The position numbers and the translations under genes were made by a program. A stretch of 18,653 nucleotides of DNA from Thermofilum sp. ex4484_15 (GTDB lineage: Archaea > Thermoproteota > Thermoprotei > Thermofilales > EX4484-15), in the NCBI GenBank assembly GCA_002254595.1, contig NJEH01000016.1:1-18653 (forward strand), in the 5' to 3' direction. Shown in pieces: positions 1 through 7,375 of the stretch (positions are counted from its first letter, which is position 1; each line of letters begins with the position of its first letter). The notes beneath the pieces are model-generated. The model did no database searches and was not told the origin of the DNA. It saw nothing but the letters and a program-made list of their open reading frames with translations.

Positions 1-3
1 AAA

Positions 4-807
4 TTGGTTAAGGAGGGGGACGAAGTATTAGTAGGGGGGGTTAAGTTAAGGAGGGAAGAGGGGGTTAGGGAATACATCTTAGATAGGTTTTCATCTATTA
101 AATTGATCGAAAGAGGTGTAGGAAAAAGAGAGGTTTTTACACCTTCCTCCTTAATGGAGGATAGGGCAAGTTATAGGATTAAGGGTCGTTTAGCGTATTT
201 AGGGCCCGGCGGGGTTCGAGATTTATTGGCTTACCTCATAGACGAATGGCGCGCCGTAAAGGTATTTATAGGTAACGAACGTATTAAGAGGCCCCTATTA
301 CTTAAGAGTTACCTAAAAGAAGTTTTAACGCTAGAGGGATTGGAGGAATTAAATGAAGGAACTTTCAGGACTTTACCTTGGGCTTTCTTAAGGGTAAATC
401 GGGAGAGCGGATTAAGGGCCTCAAGGGCAGACCGAGAGGTGATACTTGGCGATGCCTACCTAGAGGTGGGTGTTTACTGTAGCGGTTGTTTAAGGCGCAT
501 AAATGCCACGGTCCACAAATGCGTAAACGATGAAGGAGCTAAGTTAAAGGCCTTAGTAGATTTACGTTGGCGAATGAAGGACGGGGATTTAATATTAATG
601 AGGCCATGGGATTTCATAGAGGAAATATGTAACATCGAGGAAAATGATTTCTTAAGGGCTTTTAAGCAAGGTGAGGATTTATCGTTAGTAATTAAGTACG
701 AAATCGAGAAATTGAAGGGTAGAAAAACGTTAATGAAGGGGTACGTAATTAACTTAAACCGTAAATTGAGGAACTTCTTCGTAGAGGAGGTAGAGTTCAT
801 TGGGTAG
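4..807 (+). CDS. OB-fold/RPA-like zinc protein of unknown function (5' end may lie outside window)
   Basis: I do not recognise this protein with certainty. The 267-residue frame opens with TTG at the window edge; no stop is visible before it, so the true start may lie upstream. Residues 159-173 hold a putative metal site, C159-x2-C162-x8-H171-x-C173. A strand-rich segment follows (LVDLRWRMKDGD, then a 'F..E.cnIeenDFLRAF' pattern) that resembles the zinc-bearing OB fold of replication protein A, where a zinc knuckle precedes a 'DDGTG' strand and a helix. The basic middle part (MEDRASYRIKGRLAYLG) could be another OB strand. It overlaps the Elf1 gene by 8 bases and is probably cotranscribed with it. 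RPA-like single-stranded DNA or RNA binding is an inference from pattern only; an unrelated zinc OB protein is equally possible. Confidence 0.6.
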   Translation: MVKEGDEVLVGGVKLRREEGVREYILDRFSSIKLIERGVGKREVFTPSSLMEDRASYRIKGRLAYLGPGGVRDLLAYLIDEWRAVKVFIGNERIKRPLLLKSYLKEVLTLEGLEELNEGTFRTLPWAFLRVNRESGLRASRADREVILGDAYLEVGVYCSGCLRRINATVHKCVNDEGAKLKALVDLRWRMKDGDLILMRPWDFIEEICNIEENDFLRAFKQGEDLSLVIKYEIEKLKGRKTLMKGYVINLNRKLRNFFVEEVEFIG

Positions 808-1042
808 GAGGAGGAAAAGCAGGAAGGTAGTTAGAAGGTTCAAGAAAACTATACCTAAAGTATTTAGTTGTCCCCGTTGCGGGGTAAAGGCTGTAAGCGT
901 TACTTTAAAAAAGAAGGAGGGTAAGGCGATAGTGAAATGCGGTAATTGTCAACTTTCCTACGAGTTCCAAATAACTCCTTTACTACAACCGGTAGATTAT
1001 TACAATAAATTCGTAGATAGATACTACCACGCAGGTGGGTAA
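800..1042 (+). CDS. Transcription elongation factor Elf1 homologue
   Basis: Small zinc-ribbon protein of 80 residues, the archaeal counterpart of eukaryotic Elf1, which associates with elongating RNA polymerase. The sequence shows the typical basic start MGRRRKSRK, then a zinc ribbon with CPRCG near residue 24 and CGNC near residue 48, and an aromatic C-terminal tail ending with YYNKFVDRYYHAGG, all family hallmarks. The start is TTG: the conserved MGRRR begins there, and a strong Shine-Dalgarno (GAGGAGGT, about 784-791) lies 8 bases before it inside the upstream gene. It overlaps the previous gene by 8 bases and is followed directly by GGGP synthase, so the three genes form one operon. Confidence 0.93.
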   Translation: MGRRRKSRKVVRRFKKTIPKVFSCPRCGVKAVSVTLKKKEGKAIVKCGNCQLSYEFQITPLLQPVDYYNKFVDRYYHAGG

Positions 1043-1043
1043 A

Positions 1044-1814
1044 GTGGGTAAGGTAGAGGAATATTTAAGAGAGGAAATAGAGAGGGAGGGATGTATACAT
1101 TTGACCCTAATAGATCCAGATAAGTTAAACGCTGAGAGTGCTGCAAGGGTAGCTAAAGCCGCTGAAAGAGTTGGTAGTAAGGCTATAATGGTTGGTGGCA
1201 GCTTAGGAGTTACAGAGGGCATGCTAGATTCGCTAATACTAAACCTTAAGGATGCTTGTAGTTTACCGGTCATCTTGTTCCCTGGTGATGTAAGTAACAT
1301 CTCTAGATACGCCGACGCTATATGGTTCCTTTCGGTACTTAACTCCTCCTCTACTTACCATCTAATAGGAGCCCAGGTTAAGGGAGGGATAATAGTAAGG
1401 AAATACGGTTTAGAAGCTATCCCCTTAGCTTACCTTATACTAGGGGAGGGGGGGATCGTAAGCTATGTAAGCCAAACGAGACCATTACCTTTCGAGAAGG
1501 CGGAATTAATAAAAGCTTATGCTATTGCTGCTGAATTACTAGGATTTAGGTTCCTCTACTTAGAGGGGGGTTCGGGCAGTAAACCCATACCGGCTAACGT
1601 AGTTAGCGAAGTAAGAAAATGTATTAATATACCCATAATAGTGGGGGGTGGAATTAAGGAAGCACAGATAGCTGGTTCCTTAGCCTCCGCCGGGGCTAAC
1701 GTTATAGTAACCGGTAATTTAGTAGAGGAAGTGAGGGATGTCGAGAAAGCACTTAAGGTGATAATAAATGCGATTAAGGGGGCACGAAGTAAAGGTGGGC
1801 CAATATCACGCTAA
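1044..1814 (+). CDS. Geranylgeranylglyceryl phosphate synthase
   Basis: Makes the first ether bond of archaeal lipids by joining geranylgeranyl diphosphate to sn-glycerol-1-phosphate; a TIM-barrel prenyltransferase of the PcrB/GGGPS family. Visible motifs in order: HLTLIDPDK, the GGS phosphate loop, LFPGD, the active-site YLEGGSGS, the VGGGI loop and ANVIVTGN near the C-terminus, covering all substrate and phosphate loops. The length of 256 residues is normal. I prefer the GTG at 1044, four bases after the AGGTGGG ribosome site that overlaps the Elf1 stop; an in-frame GTG at 1035 would add three residues. The last 41 bases overlap the 3' end of the opposite-strand Sec61-beta gene. Confidence 0.95.
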   Translation: MGKVEEYLREEIEREGCIHLTLIDPDKLNAESAARVAKAAERVGSKAIMVGGSLGVTEGMLDSLILNLKDACSLPVILFPGDVSNISRYADAIWFLSVLNSSSTYHLIGAQVKGGIIVRKYGLEAIPLAYLILGEGGIVSYVSQTRPLPFEKAELIKAYAIAAELLGFRFLYLEGGSGSKPIPANVVSEVRKCINIPIIVGGGIKEAQIAGSLASAGANVIVTGNLVEEVRDVEKALKVIINAIKGARSKGGPISR

Positions 1815-1965
1815 CGGCTAACATTATAGCAGCCGTTATTACGTATTCAGGCCTAATTTTTATACCCTTAATATCCTCCTGGTAAAAGGTAATTAAGCCT
1901 GCACCTGATGGTGGAGGAGGAGCCCCTTTCTTACCTTCCTTCTTCCCTTTACTCTTCCTAGCCAA
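1774..1965 (-). CDS. Preprotein translocase subunit Sec61-beta
   Basis: A 63-residue tail-anchored component of the SecYE-beta protein-conducting channel in the cytoplasmic membrane. The N-terminus is lysine-rich (MARKSKGKKEGKKG), followed by a Pro/Gly stretch and the family signature GAGLITFYQED..GIKI.P. One hydrophobic membrane segment follows (about residues 42-61). Start is TTG, preceded by GGTGAG as ribosome site. Its 3' end lies antisense over the last 41 bases of GGGP synthase. It is 21 bases downstream of the ZPR1 gene and probably read from the same promoter. Confidence 0.92.
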   Translation of the reverse strand: MARKSKGKKEGKKGAPPPPSGAGLITFYQEDIKGIKIRPEYVITAAIMLAVSVILAHLYFVPP

Positions 1966-1986
1966 TACTCACTCACCCCTACTTCA

Positions 1987-2508
1987 TTAACATTTATCCA
2001 TTTTTTCTACTTTTACTTTTCCCTCGCCACCAAGTACCTTACTAATGCCTACCGGGTCCTCTATTATTAAAGTAAAGGGCTCCCCTTCCTCTAGCTTCCT
2101 TACCTTCCTCATATATTCCTCTAAGGCCTTTAACCTACCGCTCTCCCCCTCCATTAACGAAAGGAAAATCTCTCCTATATCCCTTAACCTCTTAACGATG
2201 CCTTCTAGATTCGTAATATAGGTCTGAGCTAAGGGTCCAGGGGATATCTCCACCCCTAATTCCGGTACTTTAAGCTTAGCCATCGGAGATTTAACTATCT
2301 TTACGTTATAATCCTCTCTTAAAGATACTTTGAGTATTATCCTTATGGGATCTTTTACTTCTAAAGGTACTACTTCAGCCCTAGAGAATCCACAATGCCC
2401 ACACCTTATCGATACCAGAAGCGCCTTTCCTAAATGAGGTATATTATAATTAACACTTCTTACCTCTAACGAGCGGCCTCCGCAGTAAGGACATTTAAGT
2501 AACTCCAT
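1987..2508 (-). CDS. ZPR1-related zinc finger protein
   Basis: Archaeal single-unit version of the ZPR1 family; in eukaryotes ZPR1 binds translation elongation factor 1A and acts in its folding. At the N-terminus is one four-cysteine zinc finger, C6-P-Y-C9 and C36-G-H-C39, in the setting typical of ZPR1 (basic loop, then 'IRCGHCGFSRAEV'). The following beta-rich domain contains the family segment ELGVEISPGPLAQTYITNLEG, then a helical stretch and a terminal beta strand. The length of 173 residues suits the archaeal form. The archaeal protein's role is not established; an EF1A chaperone role is inference from the eukaryotic family. The ATG is about 30-35 bases from an A/T-rich TATA-like element. 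Confidence 0.87.
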   Translation of the reverse strand: MELLKCPYCGGRSLEVRSVNYNIPHLGKALLVSIRCGHCGFSRAEVVPLEVKDPIRIILKVSLREDYNVKIVKSPMAKLKVPELGVEISPGPLAQTYITNLEGIVKRLRDIGEIFLSLMEGESGRLKALEEYMRKVRKLEEGEPFTLIIEDPVGISKVLGGEGKVKVEKMDKC

Positions 2509-2539
2509 CGAGGCCCCTTAGGTAGGGTACCGATGGGCG

Positions 2540-2563
2540 GCTTAAAAACTTACCTATTTATAG
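2540..2563. promoter_or_regulatory. Divergent promoter region with inverted repeat (ZPR1 / DUF2070)
   Basis: The reverse strand of 2541-2549 reads AGTTTTTAAG, a TATA-like box about 37 bases before the ZPR1 ATG. On the plus strand CCTATTTATAGG (2553-2563) could serve DUF2070. An 8-base perfect inverted repeat, TTACCTAT-TT-ATAGGTAA (2550-2567), covers the plus-strand box. Promoter positions are inferred from sequence only. Confidence 0.4.
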
Positions 2564-2612
2564 GTAACATGGAAAAGGTTAATAAGATAAGTTAGGTTAA
2601 GGTCGTAGAACG

Positions 2613-4286
2613 ATGGATGGTAAAGAGCTCAATAAATACTACACCAGGTACGTATTCGAATTACCTAGGACCGGAGCCCTTTTAGCCTTAATACTCCCCT
2701 TAACGATATCGTACGGCCCCATCTTTAAGTTAACCGTAGTAGAGCAATTAAGATTACACTACACAGTACTAGCTTACTTGCTAACCCTAAAGGTAGCCTT
2801 AAGGAGAGCTTTAAACCTAAAGAGAGCTAGTGCCTTTTATTTATTATCTACAATTTTAGCCTTAGCCATATTAACCATCGATAAAATATTACTACATGTA
2901 TTTAATTTACCTAAGCTCCAAAGTTCATATCAGGCATATTTAAGTTGGAACTTAATTATTTCATTTATAACCTTTCTTTTGATTAGGGCGTACGGTTTTA
3001 GATCAATAAAGGCTTCATTACCTCTTTACTTCGTTTCCCTTACATCGGTTATAACTTATGGGCCAGTCTACGTGATGCTATCCTCATTCTTACTTACGGC
3101 CGTAATGGTATTAGTGGAATATGCCTTAAAGCCGGTATCAGTATACAACGAGGGTAATCTAATTACGAAGGGCCTCATGGATTTCTTCCTATTAGACGAT
3201 GGTAGAGATCTAGAGGAGGTATTCGAAAGCCTGGGGATAACGCGCGAGGTTAACGTAACTTTGATAGGGTTTAAGGGAGATAATGAACCTACCCTCTTGA
3301 TAGCCCCAGAAATACATCCTGGACCGTTAAAAGGGGTAGGCAGTAGTCATATGCCGTATTTCCTTTCGAAGGCCTTAGAGGGTAAAGGGTATAGCGTAGT
3401 TCTACCATTACATACACCGTGCGACCATACGCTAGATTTAGTATCTTCTAAGTATTTATCTCACGTAATAAACGCAATTAAGACTAAGGACTTAATGAAT
3501 AAGGTCCCCATAACTGAACCTATTAGGGTAACTGTAGGAGGGATCACTTTGTTCTCGTTAAGGCTTGGCAACGCTCTCTTAGTTATAGTATCGAGGCAGG
3601 ATGGAGGTATGGAGGATATCGATAGGACCATAGTAGAGGAATGTAGGAGGAGAATAGGCGTGAAGGTAATAATGATCGATGGGCATAACAGTTATGAACC
3701 TGGATGCCCTTCACCTACCATAAGTAACCTAATGGGGAAAGCTATCATAGAGGGAGTTACGAAAGCGTGGAAGAGGTTAAGGAATGCACCTAATTACGAT
3801 ACATTAAGAGTGGGTTCTTACCACTTAAGGATAAGTTACAATAACGAAATAGGTAAGGGGGGTATTTGGGCTATAGTACTGGAAATTCAAAAAAGAAAGT
3901 ACTTCCTATTGGTACTCGATGCTAACAATATGATTAAAGGACTTAGGAATAAGCTTAGGGAAGAATTGTTAGCGTACGGATTCGCTGATGGGGAGATAAT
4001 CACTACCGATACACATGAAGTAGGAGTTAGGCCTAGGAGAGGGTACGAACCTTTGGGTAGCTATATAAGCTATACGGAGCTGAAGAATTACTTATTAGAG
4101 GCTTTAAGAGGGGCTTCTGCAAACTTAAGTAGTGCTATAACTTTTTTAGAGGAAGTAAAAGTTAATGTAAGGGTACTAGGGAGGGAAGGACTGCAAAGGC
4201 TTTATCGCCTCCTTCAAGTGATGAGGGAGAGGATGAGGAGAAGCTTAATTGCGTTACTCGCGATTTCCTTAGCTCTCCTTTACTAA
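2613..4286 (+). CDS. DUF2070 family integral membrane protein
   Basis: Protein of the archaeal DUF2070 family, function unknown. Residues about 20-170 contain roughly six hydrophobic membrane segments; residues about 185-540 form a soluble domain, and a last hydrophobic stretch (RRSLIALLAISLALLY) closes the protein. The soluble domain carries conserved polar motifs that look like a metal-dependent active site: EIHPGP (233-238), H246, LHTPCDH (266-272), DGHNS (356-360) and TDTHEVG (465-471). The length of 557 residues is normal for the family. The histidine/aspartate pattern suggests a membrane-tethered hydrolase, but this is inference. It is divergent from ZPR1 and overlaps the 3' end of porB by 18 bases. 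Confidence 0.85.
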   Translation: MDGKELNKYYTRYVFELPRTGALLALILPLTISYGPIFKLTVVEQLRLHYTVLAYLLTLKVALRRALNLKRASAFYLLSTILALAILTIDKILLHVFNLPKLQSSYQAYLSWNLIISFITFLLIRAYGFRSIKASLPLYFVSLTSVITYGPVYVMLSSFLLTAVMVLVEYALKPVSVYNEGNLITKGLMDFFLLDDGRDLEEVFESLGITREVNVTLIGFKGDNEPTLLIAPEIHPGPLKGVGSSHMPYFLSKALEGKGYSVVLPLHTPCDHTLDLVSSKYLSHVINAIKTKDLMNKVPITEPIRVTVGGITLFSLRLGNALLVIVSRQDGGMEDIDRTIVEECRRRIGVKVIMIDGHNSYEPGCPSPTISNLMGKAIIEGVTKAWKRLRNAPNYDTLRVGSYHLRISYNNEIGKGGIWAIVLEIQKRKYFLLVLDANNMIKGLRNKLREELLAYGFADGEIITTDTHEVGVRPRRGYEPLGSYISYTELKNYLLEALRGASANLSSAITFLEEVKVNVRVLGREGLQRLYRLLQVMRERMRRSLIALLAISLALLY

Positions 4287-5174
4287 CCTCATTAATTCGT
4301 CCCACATAGTATTTACACGTTCTTGAATTCTCGAGATGTCCTCCTCACTTAAGTGCTTAAACCTTCCTTGTAACTTTAGGTATTTATTTACAGGTAACCT
4401 TTTAGATGGATCTATAAGAGAGGAGCTAAGGCTGGTTAGCCTAAATTTACCATTTTCTATTTCGTAAAGTACCCATATACCGGTCTTCACTGCTAATTTA
4501 GCTACCTCTACGGTCTTGTTAGCGGGGAACCTCCATCCGTAAGGACATGGAGCATGTAAATGGATGTACTTAAACCCTCTGTACTTTATCGCCTTTCTAA
4601 CCTTAAGTATTAGGTCTATCGGGTAACCTACGCTAGCTGTAGCCACATAAGGTACTTTATGTTCTGCTACTATCATCGGTAAGTTCTTTTTCTCCTCGAC
4701 TTTCCCCTTAGGAGTGGTAGTAGTCCAAGCCCCATAAGGAGTTAAGCTGGACCTCTGGATACCGGTGTTCATATACGCTTCGTTATCGTAACAAACGTAA
4801 AGTATATCACTATTCCTTTCCGCAGCACCTGAAAGAGCTTGAAGTCCTATGTCCGCGGTACCCCCATCCCCCGCCCATACTACTACTTGAATGCCCTCTT
4901 TTCCTTTAACCTTTAAGGCTTCGCTAATACCTGCAGCAGTTGAGGCAGCGGCTGCGAAAGCTATGTTAAGCACAGGTACCCTTAACGACGAAAAAGGGTA
5001 GGGGCCTACAATTATCGATGTACAAGACGCCGGTATGACCAATATCGCCTTTCCGCCTAAAGCCTTAAGAAGGTACCTTAAACCTAGGCTAGCTGGACAG
5101 CCAGGGCATGAAGGATTACCTGGTAATAGGTACTCCTCCTTAGGCACTACCCTTAAGATCCCTTTCATCCCCAT
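4269..5174 (-). CDS. porB: Pyruvate:ferredoxin oxidoreductase, beta subunit
   Basis: Thiamine-diphosphate subunit of the 2-oxoacid:ferredoxin oxidoreductase, which decarboxylates pyruvate (or a related 2-oxoacid) to acyl-CoA with reduction of ferredoxin. Visible: cluster cysteines C23-P-G-C26, C51 and a further HAPCPYGW cysteine near 207; the TPP/Mg motif GDGGTADIG at 102-110 with N131; and NEAYMNTGIQ-RSSLTP-YGAWTTTTP, which is characteristic of pyruvate-type beta subunits (PorB). The length of 301 residues is normal. It is the last gene of the porG-D-A-B operon, 4 bases after porA. The exact 2-oxoacid preference cannot be fixed from sequence, though pyruvate is the best fit. Confidence 0.92.
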   Translation of the reverse strand: MGMKGILRVVPKEEYLLPGNPSCPGCPASLGLRYLLKALGGKAILVIPASCTSIIVGPYPFSSLRVPVLNIAFAAAASTAAGISEALKVKGKEGIQVVVWAGDGGTADIGLQALSGAAERNSDILYVCYDNEAYMNTGIQRSSLTPYGAWTTTTPKGKVEEKKNLPMIVAEHKVPYVATASVGYPIDLILKVRKAIKYRGFKYIHLHAPCPYGWRFPANKTVEVAKLAVKTGIWVLYEIENGKFRLTSLSSSLIDPSKRLPVNKYLKLQGRFKHLSEEDISRIQERVNTMWDELMRLVKES

Positions 5175-5178
5175 ACGA

Positions 5179-6351
5179 TTACCCCCTTAAGCCGTACCAT
5201 ACTACTTCAAAACCCGAACCCCTCTCCATCTTCTTAAAAAGGCTTTTGAATATGTTAATGAAGTCGTTTACCCCTATTTCCCTACCTCCTAATCCAGCTA
5301 TGTAGCTTACCGTTACTACGTCGTTTACTCCGCTCTCCCTTAATAGGGAATTAATTTCAGTAGCTATTATACCTCCCCTCCCCATCGAGAAACTCCTCTC
5401 CACTATCCCTACAGCCCTAGCCTCCCTTAAGGCGTTTAAGAGGGCTTCCCTAGGAAAAGGCCTTAAACACCTTAACTTCACTAACCCTGCATGGTAACCT
5501 TCCTTCCTAAGTATATCTACCGCATCTTTAACATCCCCAGCCATAGAGCCTAAAGTTACCAATATTACATCGGCATCTCCGCACTTATATTCCTCGATTA
5601 AGCCGTACTCCCTACCCGTTAACTTCCCATATTCCTTACCTACTTCCCTTATTACCTTCCTCGCCCTTTCTAAGCCTTCATTTATGAGAAACCTAAACTC
5701 CATATATTCGTCTGGATAAGTTAAGTTCCCGTGCGATATGGGCTCATTTACATCGAGAACGAAAGGTTCAGGGGTCCTAGGGGGTAGGAAGGAGTCCACT
5801 AATTCCTGCTCCGGTAGTGATACGGGTTCAGCTGTATGAGAGGATGTAAAAGCATCCCACCCCACCGCTACGGGAAGTAAGACCTCCTTATGTTCTGCTA
5901 TTCTATAAGCCTGTATAATGTTATCCAGTACCTCTTGAGCGCTCTCAGAGAAAATTATTATCCATCCGCTATCCCTTATGGAGAGTATATCGGCGTGGTC
6001 AGACCATATACTCCACGGAGGAGCTATCGCTCTAGTTACTACACCCATAACTATCGGTAGCCTAGCGCCAGCAGCCCACCAAATCATCTCGTACATATAA
6101 AGTAGCCCTTGAGATGATGTAGCAGTGAAAGGCCTAGCGCCAGCAGCGGCAGCGCCTATACAAGCAGCCATAGCGCTATGTTCGGACTCCACCCTTATCA
6201 TGGTAGCTTTCAGTTCTTCCCCCTCTATGAACTCGGCTAACTTCTCGACTACTTGCGTTTGAGGAGTAATGGGGTAAGCGGCCACTATTTCTACCCTAGC
6301 TAGCTTCGCTCCATAAGCCGCCGCATAATTCGAAGTAAGCAGGAGCTTCAT
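5179..6351 (-). CDS. porA: Pyruvate:ferredoxin oxidoreductase, alpha subunit
   Basis: Alpha subunit of the oxidoreductase, holding the pyrimidine-binding and transketolase C-terminal-like domains. The N-terminus reads MKLLLTSNYAAAYGAK, followed by AAYPITPQTQVVEKL, the family signature; then RVESEHSAM and FTATSSQGLLYMYE, all near the TPP/substrate site. The second half (VILVTLGSMAGDVKDAVD...LVKLRCLRPFP) is the C-terminal domain. I chose the ATG at 6351, just after the porD stop and with AGGAGG-type sequence upstream; a TTG at 6378 would add nine residues overlapping porD and adds no family homology. The length is then 390 residues. Confidence 0.92.
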   Translation of the reverse strand: MKLLLTSNYAAAYGAKLARVEIVAAYPITPQTQVVEKLAEFIEGEELKATMIRVESEHSAMAACIGAAAAGARPFTATSSQGLLYMYEMIWWAAGARLPIVMGVVTRAIAPPWSIWSDHADILSIRDSGWIIIFSESAQEVLDNIIQAYRIAEHKEVLLPVAVGWDAFTSSHTAEPVSLPEQELVDSFLPPRTPEPFVLDVNEPISHGNLTYPDEYMEFRFLINEGLERARKVIREVGKEYGKLTGREYGLIEEYKCGDADVILVTLGSMAGDVKDAVDILRKEGYHAGLVKLRCLRPFPREALLNALREARAVGIVERSFSMGRGGIIATEINSLLRESGVNDVVTVSYIAGLGGREIGVNDFINIFKSLFKKMERGSGFEVVWYGLRG

Positions 6352-6355
6352 TACC

Positions 6356-6610
6356 TTACTCCTCCTTAATGAGATCAATAGCCCTTACGGGGCATTCGTT
6401 AGCGCAAATACCGCAACCTTTACAGTATTCGTAGACTATTTTGGGTACATTTTTACCATCTAAAGTTATAGCAGCTTCAGGACAATATAACCAACATAAT
6501 CCACAATTATTACATTTAGAGTAGTTTATTACGGGTTTGAAGATCCTCCATTTCCCCGTTAATCCGGCACTACCCTCTTTGGGCTTAGCTATAGGTGTAA
6601 TTACCCTCAT
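6356..6610 (-). CDS. porD: Pyruvate:ferredoxin oxidoreductase, delta (2x[4Fe-4S]) subunit
   Basis: Ferredoxin-like electron-transfer subunit of 84 residues that passes electrons from the TPP site to external ferredoxin. Two complete [4Fe-4S] motifs are visible: C33-x2-C36-x2-C39-x3-C43 followed by P, and C63-x2-C66-x2-C69-x3-C73 followed by P. The leading segment (GLTGKWRIFKPVIN) is typical of PorD. Its start overlaps the porG stop by 4 bases (ATGA), which suggests translational coupling; porA starts 4 bases after its stop. Confidence 0.94.
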   Translation of the reverse strand: MRVITPIAKPKEGSAGLTGKWRIFKPVINYSKCNNCGLCWLYCPEAAITLDGKNVPKIVYEYCKGCGICANECPVRAIDLIKEE

Positions 6611-7173
6611 GTAATATATTTCACCTCCTCATAAGCTTCCTTTGCGCATAAGAAGTTCCTCCTCCCACCTTCCTCCCCCCAATACATTTTCATAACTTCC
6701 TTTAAGGTACTGAGCGGAGCTAAACTACTTACCTTAATTAAAGCACCCAATAATGGGGCGTTAACTATAGCTAAACCTGAGAGTTCCAATCCATATTTCA
6801 GAGCAATAGCGGTGGCGTTAACGAGAGCTACTTTCTTAGAGGCGTTAAGGAGGGGAGGGGGTACGCGATCTGCGTTAAATAGTATCAACCCCTTCTCCTT
6901 TACTTCATAAAAGAAATTCACCATGGATAATAGCCTATAATCTGCTACTACAAGTATATCAGCTTTCCTTACAGGGCCTTTCCTCCTCACCGGTTCATCT
7001 GAAATCCTATTATAGGCAACTACAGGAGCCCCTCTCCTCTCCGCGCCGAACATAGGTATCGAAATGGCGTACTTCCCCCTCCTTAAGGCTACCTCCGCTA
7101 ATAACCTAGATGCAGTAACTATCCCCTGCCCTCCTCTACCTACCCACTTAACCTCTAAGAAGCGGGTTTCCAC
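6607..7173 (-). CDS. porG: Pyruvate:ferredoxin oxidoreductase, gamma subunit
   Basis: Gamma subunit (CoA-binding/oxidoreductase domain) of the four-subunit complex. The N-terminus has the glycine-rich EVKWVGRGGQGIVTASRLLA motif, followed by MFGAERRGAPV, both diagnostic for the family; the next part (VRKADILVVADYRLL) also matches. The length of 188 residues is normal. Start is GTG at 7171-7173, about 28 bases from the TATA-like box at 7195-7206, which implies a nearly leaderless transcript. It is the first gene of a complete porG-D-A-B operon of separate subunits, the ancestral archaeal arrangement. Confidence 0.93.
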   Translation of the reverse strand: METRFLEVKWVGRGGQGIVTASRLLAEVALRRGKYAISIPMFGAERRGAPVVAYNRISDEPVRRKGPVRKADILVVADYRLLSMVNFFYEVKEKGLILFNADRVPPPLLNASKKVALVNATAIALKYGLELSGLAIVNAPLLGALIKVSSLAPLSTLKEVMKMYWGEEGGRRNFLCAKEAYEEVKYIT

Positions 7174-7194
7174 ATTTTTATTTTATTATCAGTA

Positions 7195-7206
7195 CGATAA
7201 AATAAT
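7195..7206 (-). promoter_or_regulatory. Promoter (TATA box) of the por operon
   Basis: Reverse strand ATTATTTTATCG, an A/T-rich archaeal TATA-like box centred about 28 bases before the porG GTG. Predicted transcript start lies within a few bases of the start codon. Confidence 0.5.
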
Positions 7207-7293
7207 TACTTAAGAGAAACCCTTATTTTTCTTTACTTATGTAAATTATATATTCATATTAAAGCTATAAGTACATTATGATATTAATGACCG

Positions 7294-7312
7294 TTACTAC
7301 TAATAGTAGTAA
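7294..7312. promoter_or_regulatory. Perfect inverted repeat, possible operator of the aminotransferase/por intergenic region
   Basis: TTACTACT-AAT-AGTAGTAA, 8-base arms with a 3-base spacer, in the 202-base divergent region between porG and the aminotransferase. It lies about 20 bases upstream of the aminotransferase TATA-like sequence (7330-7337), a position used by archaeal activators. Binding by a regulator such as the nearby HTH-CBS protein is only a guess. Confidence 0.4.
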
Positions 7313-7329
7313 GATCACAGTAGGGAAAA

Positions 7330-7337
7330 CATTTAAC
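7330..7337 (+). promoter_or_regulatory. TATA-like box of the aminotransferase gene
   Basis: CATTTAAC preceded by AAAA, about 40 bases before the ATG at 7376; an AGGTG ribosome site follows at about 7364-7368. Confidence 0.35.
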
Positions 7338-7375
7338 CATTCTAAGCGATAGTACTTTTGTAAAGGTGTCAATTA

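Noticed and set aside
474..800. Long minus-strand frames inside plus-strand genes (also 983-1300, 7933-8373, 8767-9060, 14440-14820) and the plus frame 16879-17508
   Set aside because: They are opposite-strand shadows of well-supported genes, with serine/leucine-rich unspecific translations.
6352..6378. TTG at 6378 as the porA start
   Set aside because: It overlaps porD by 23 bases; ATG 6351 gives the usual family N-terminus with a ribosome site in place.
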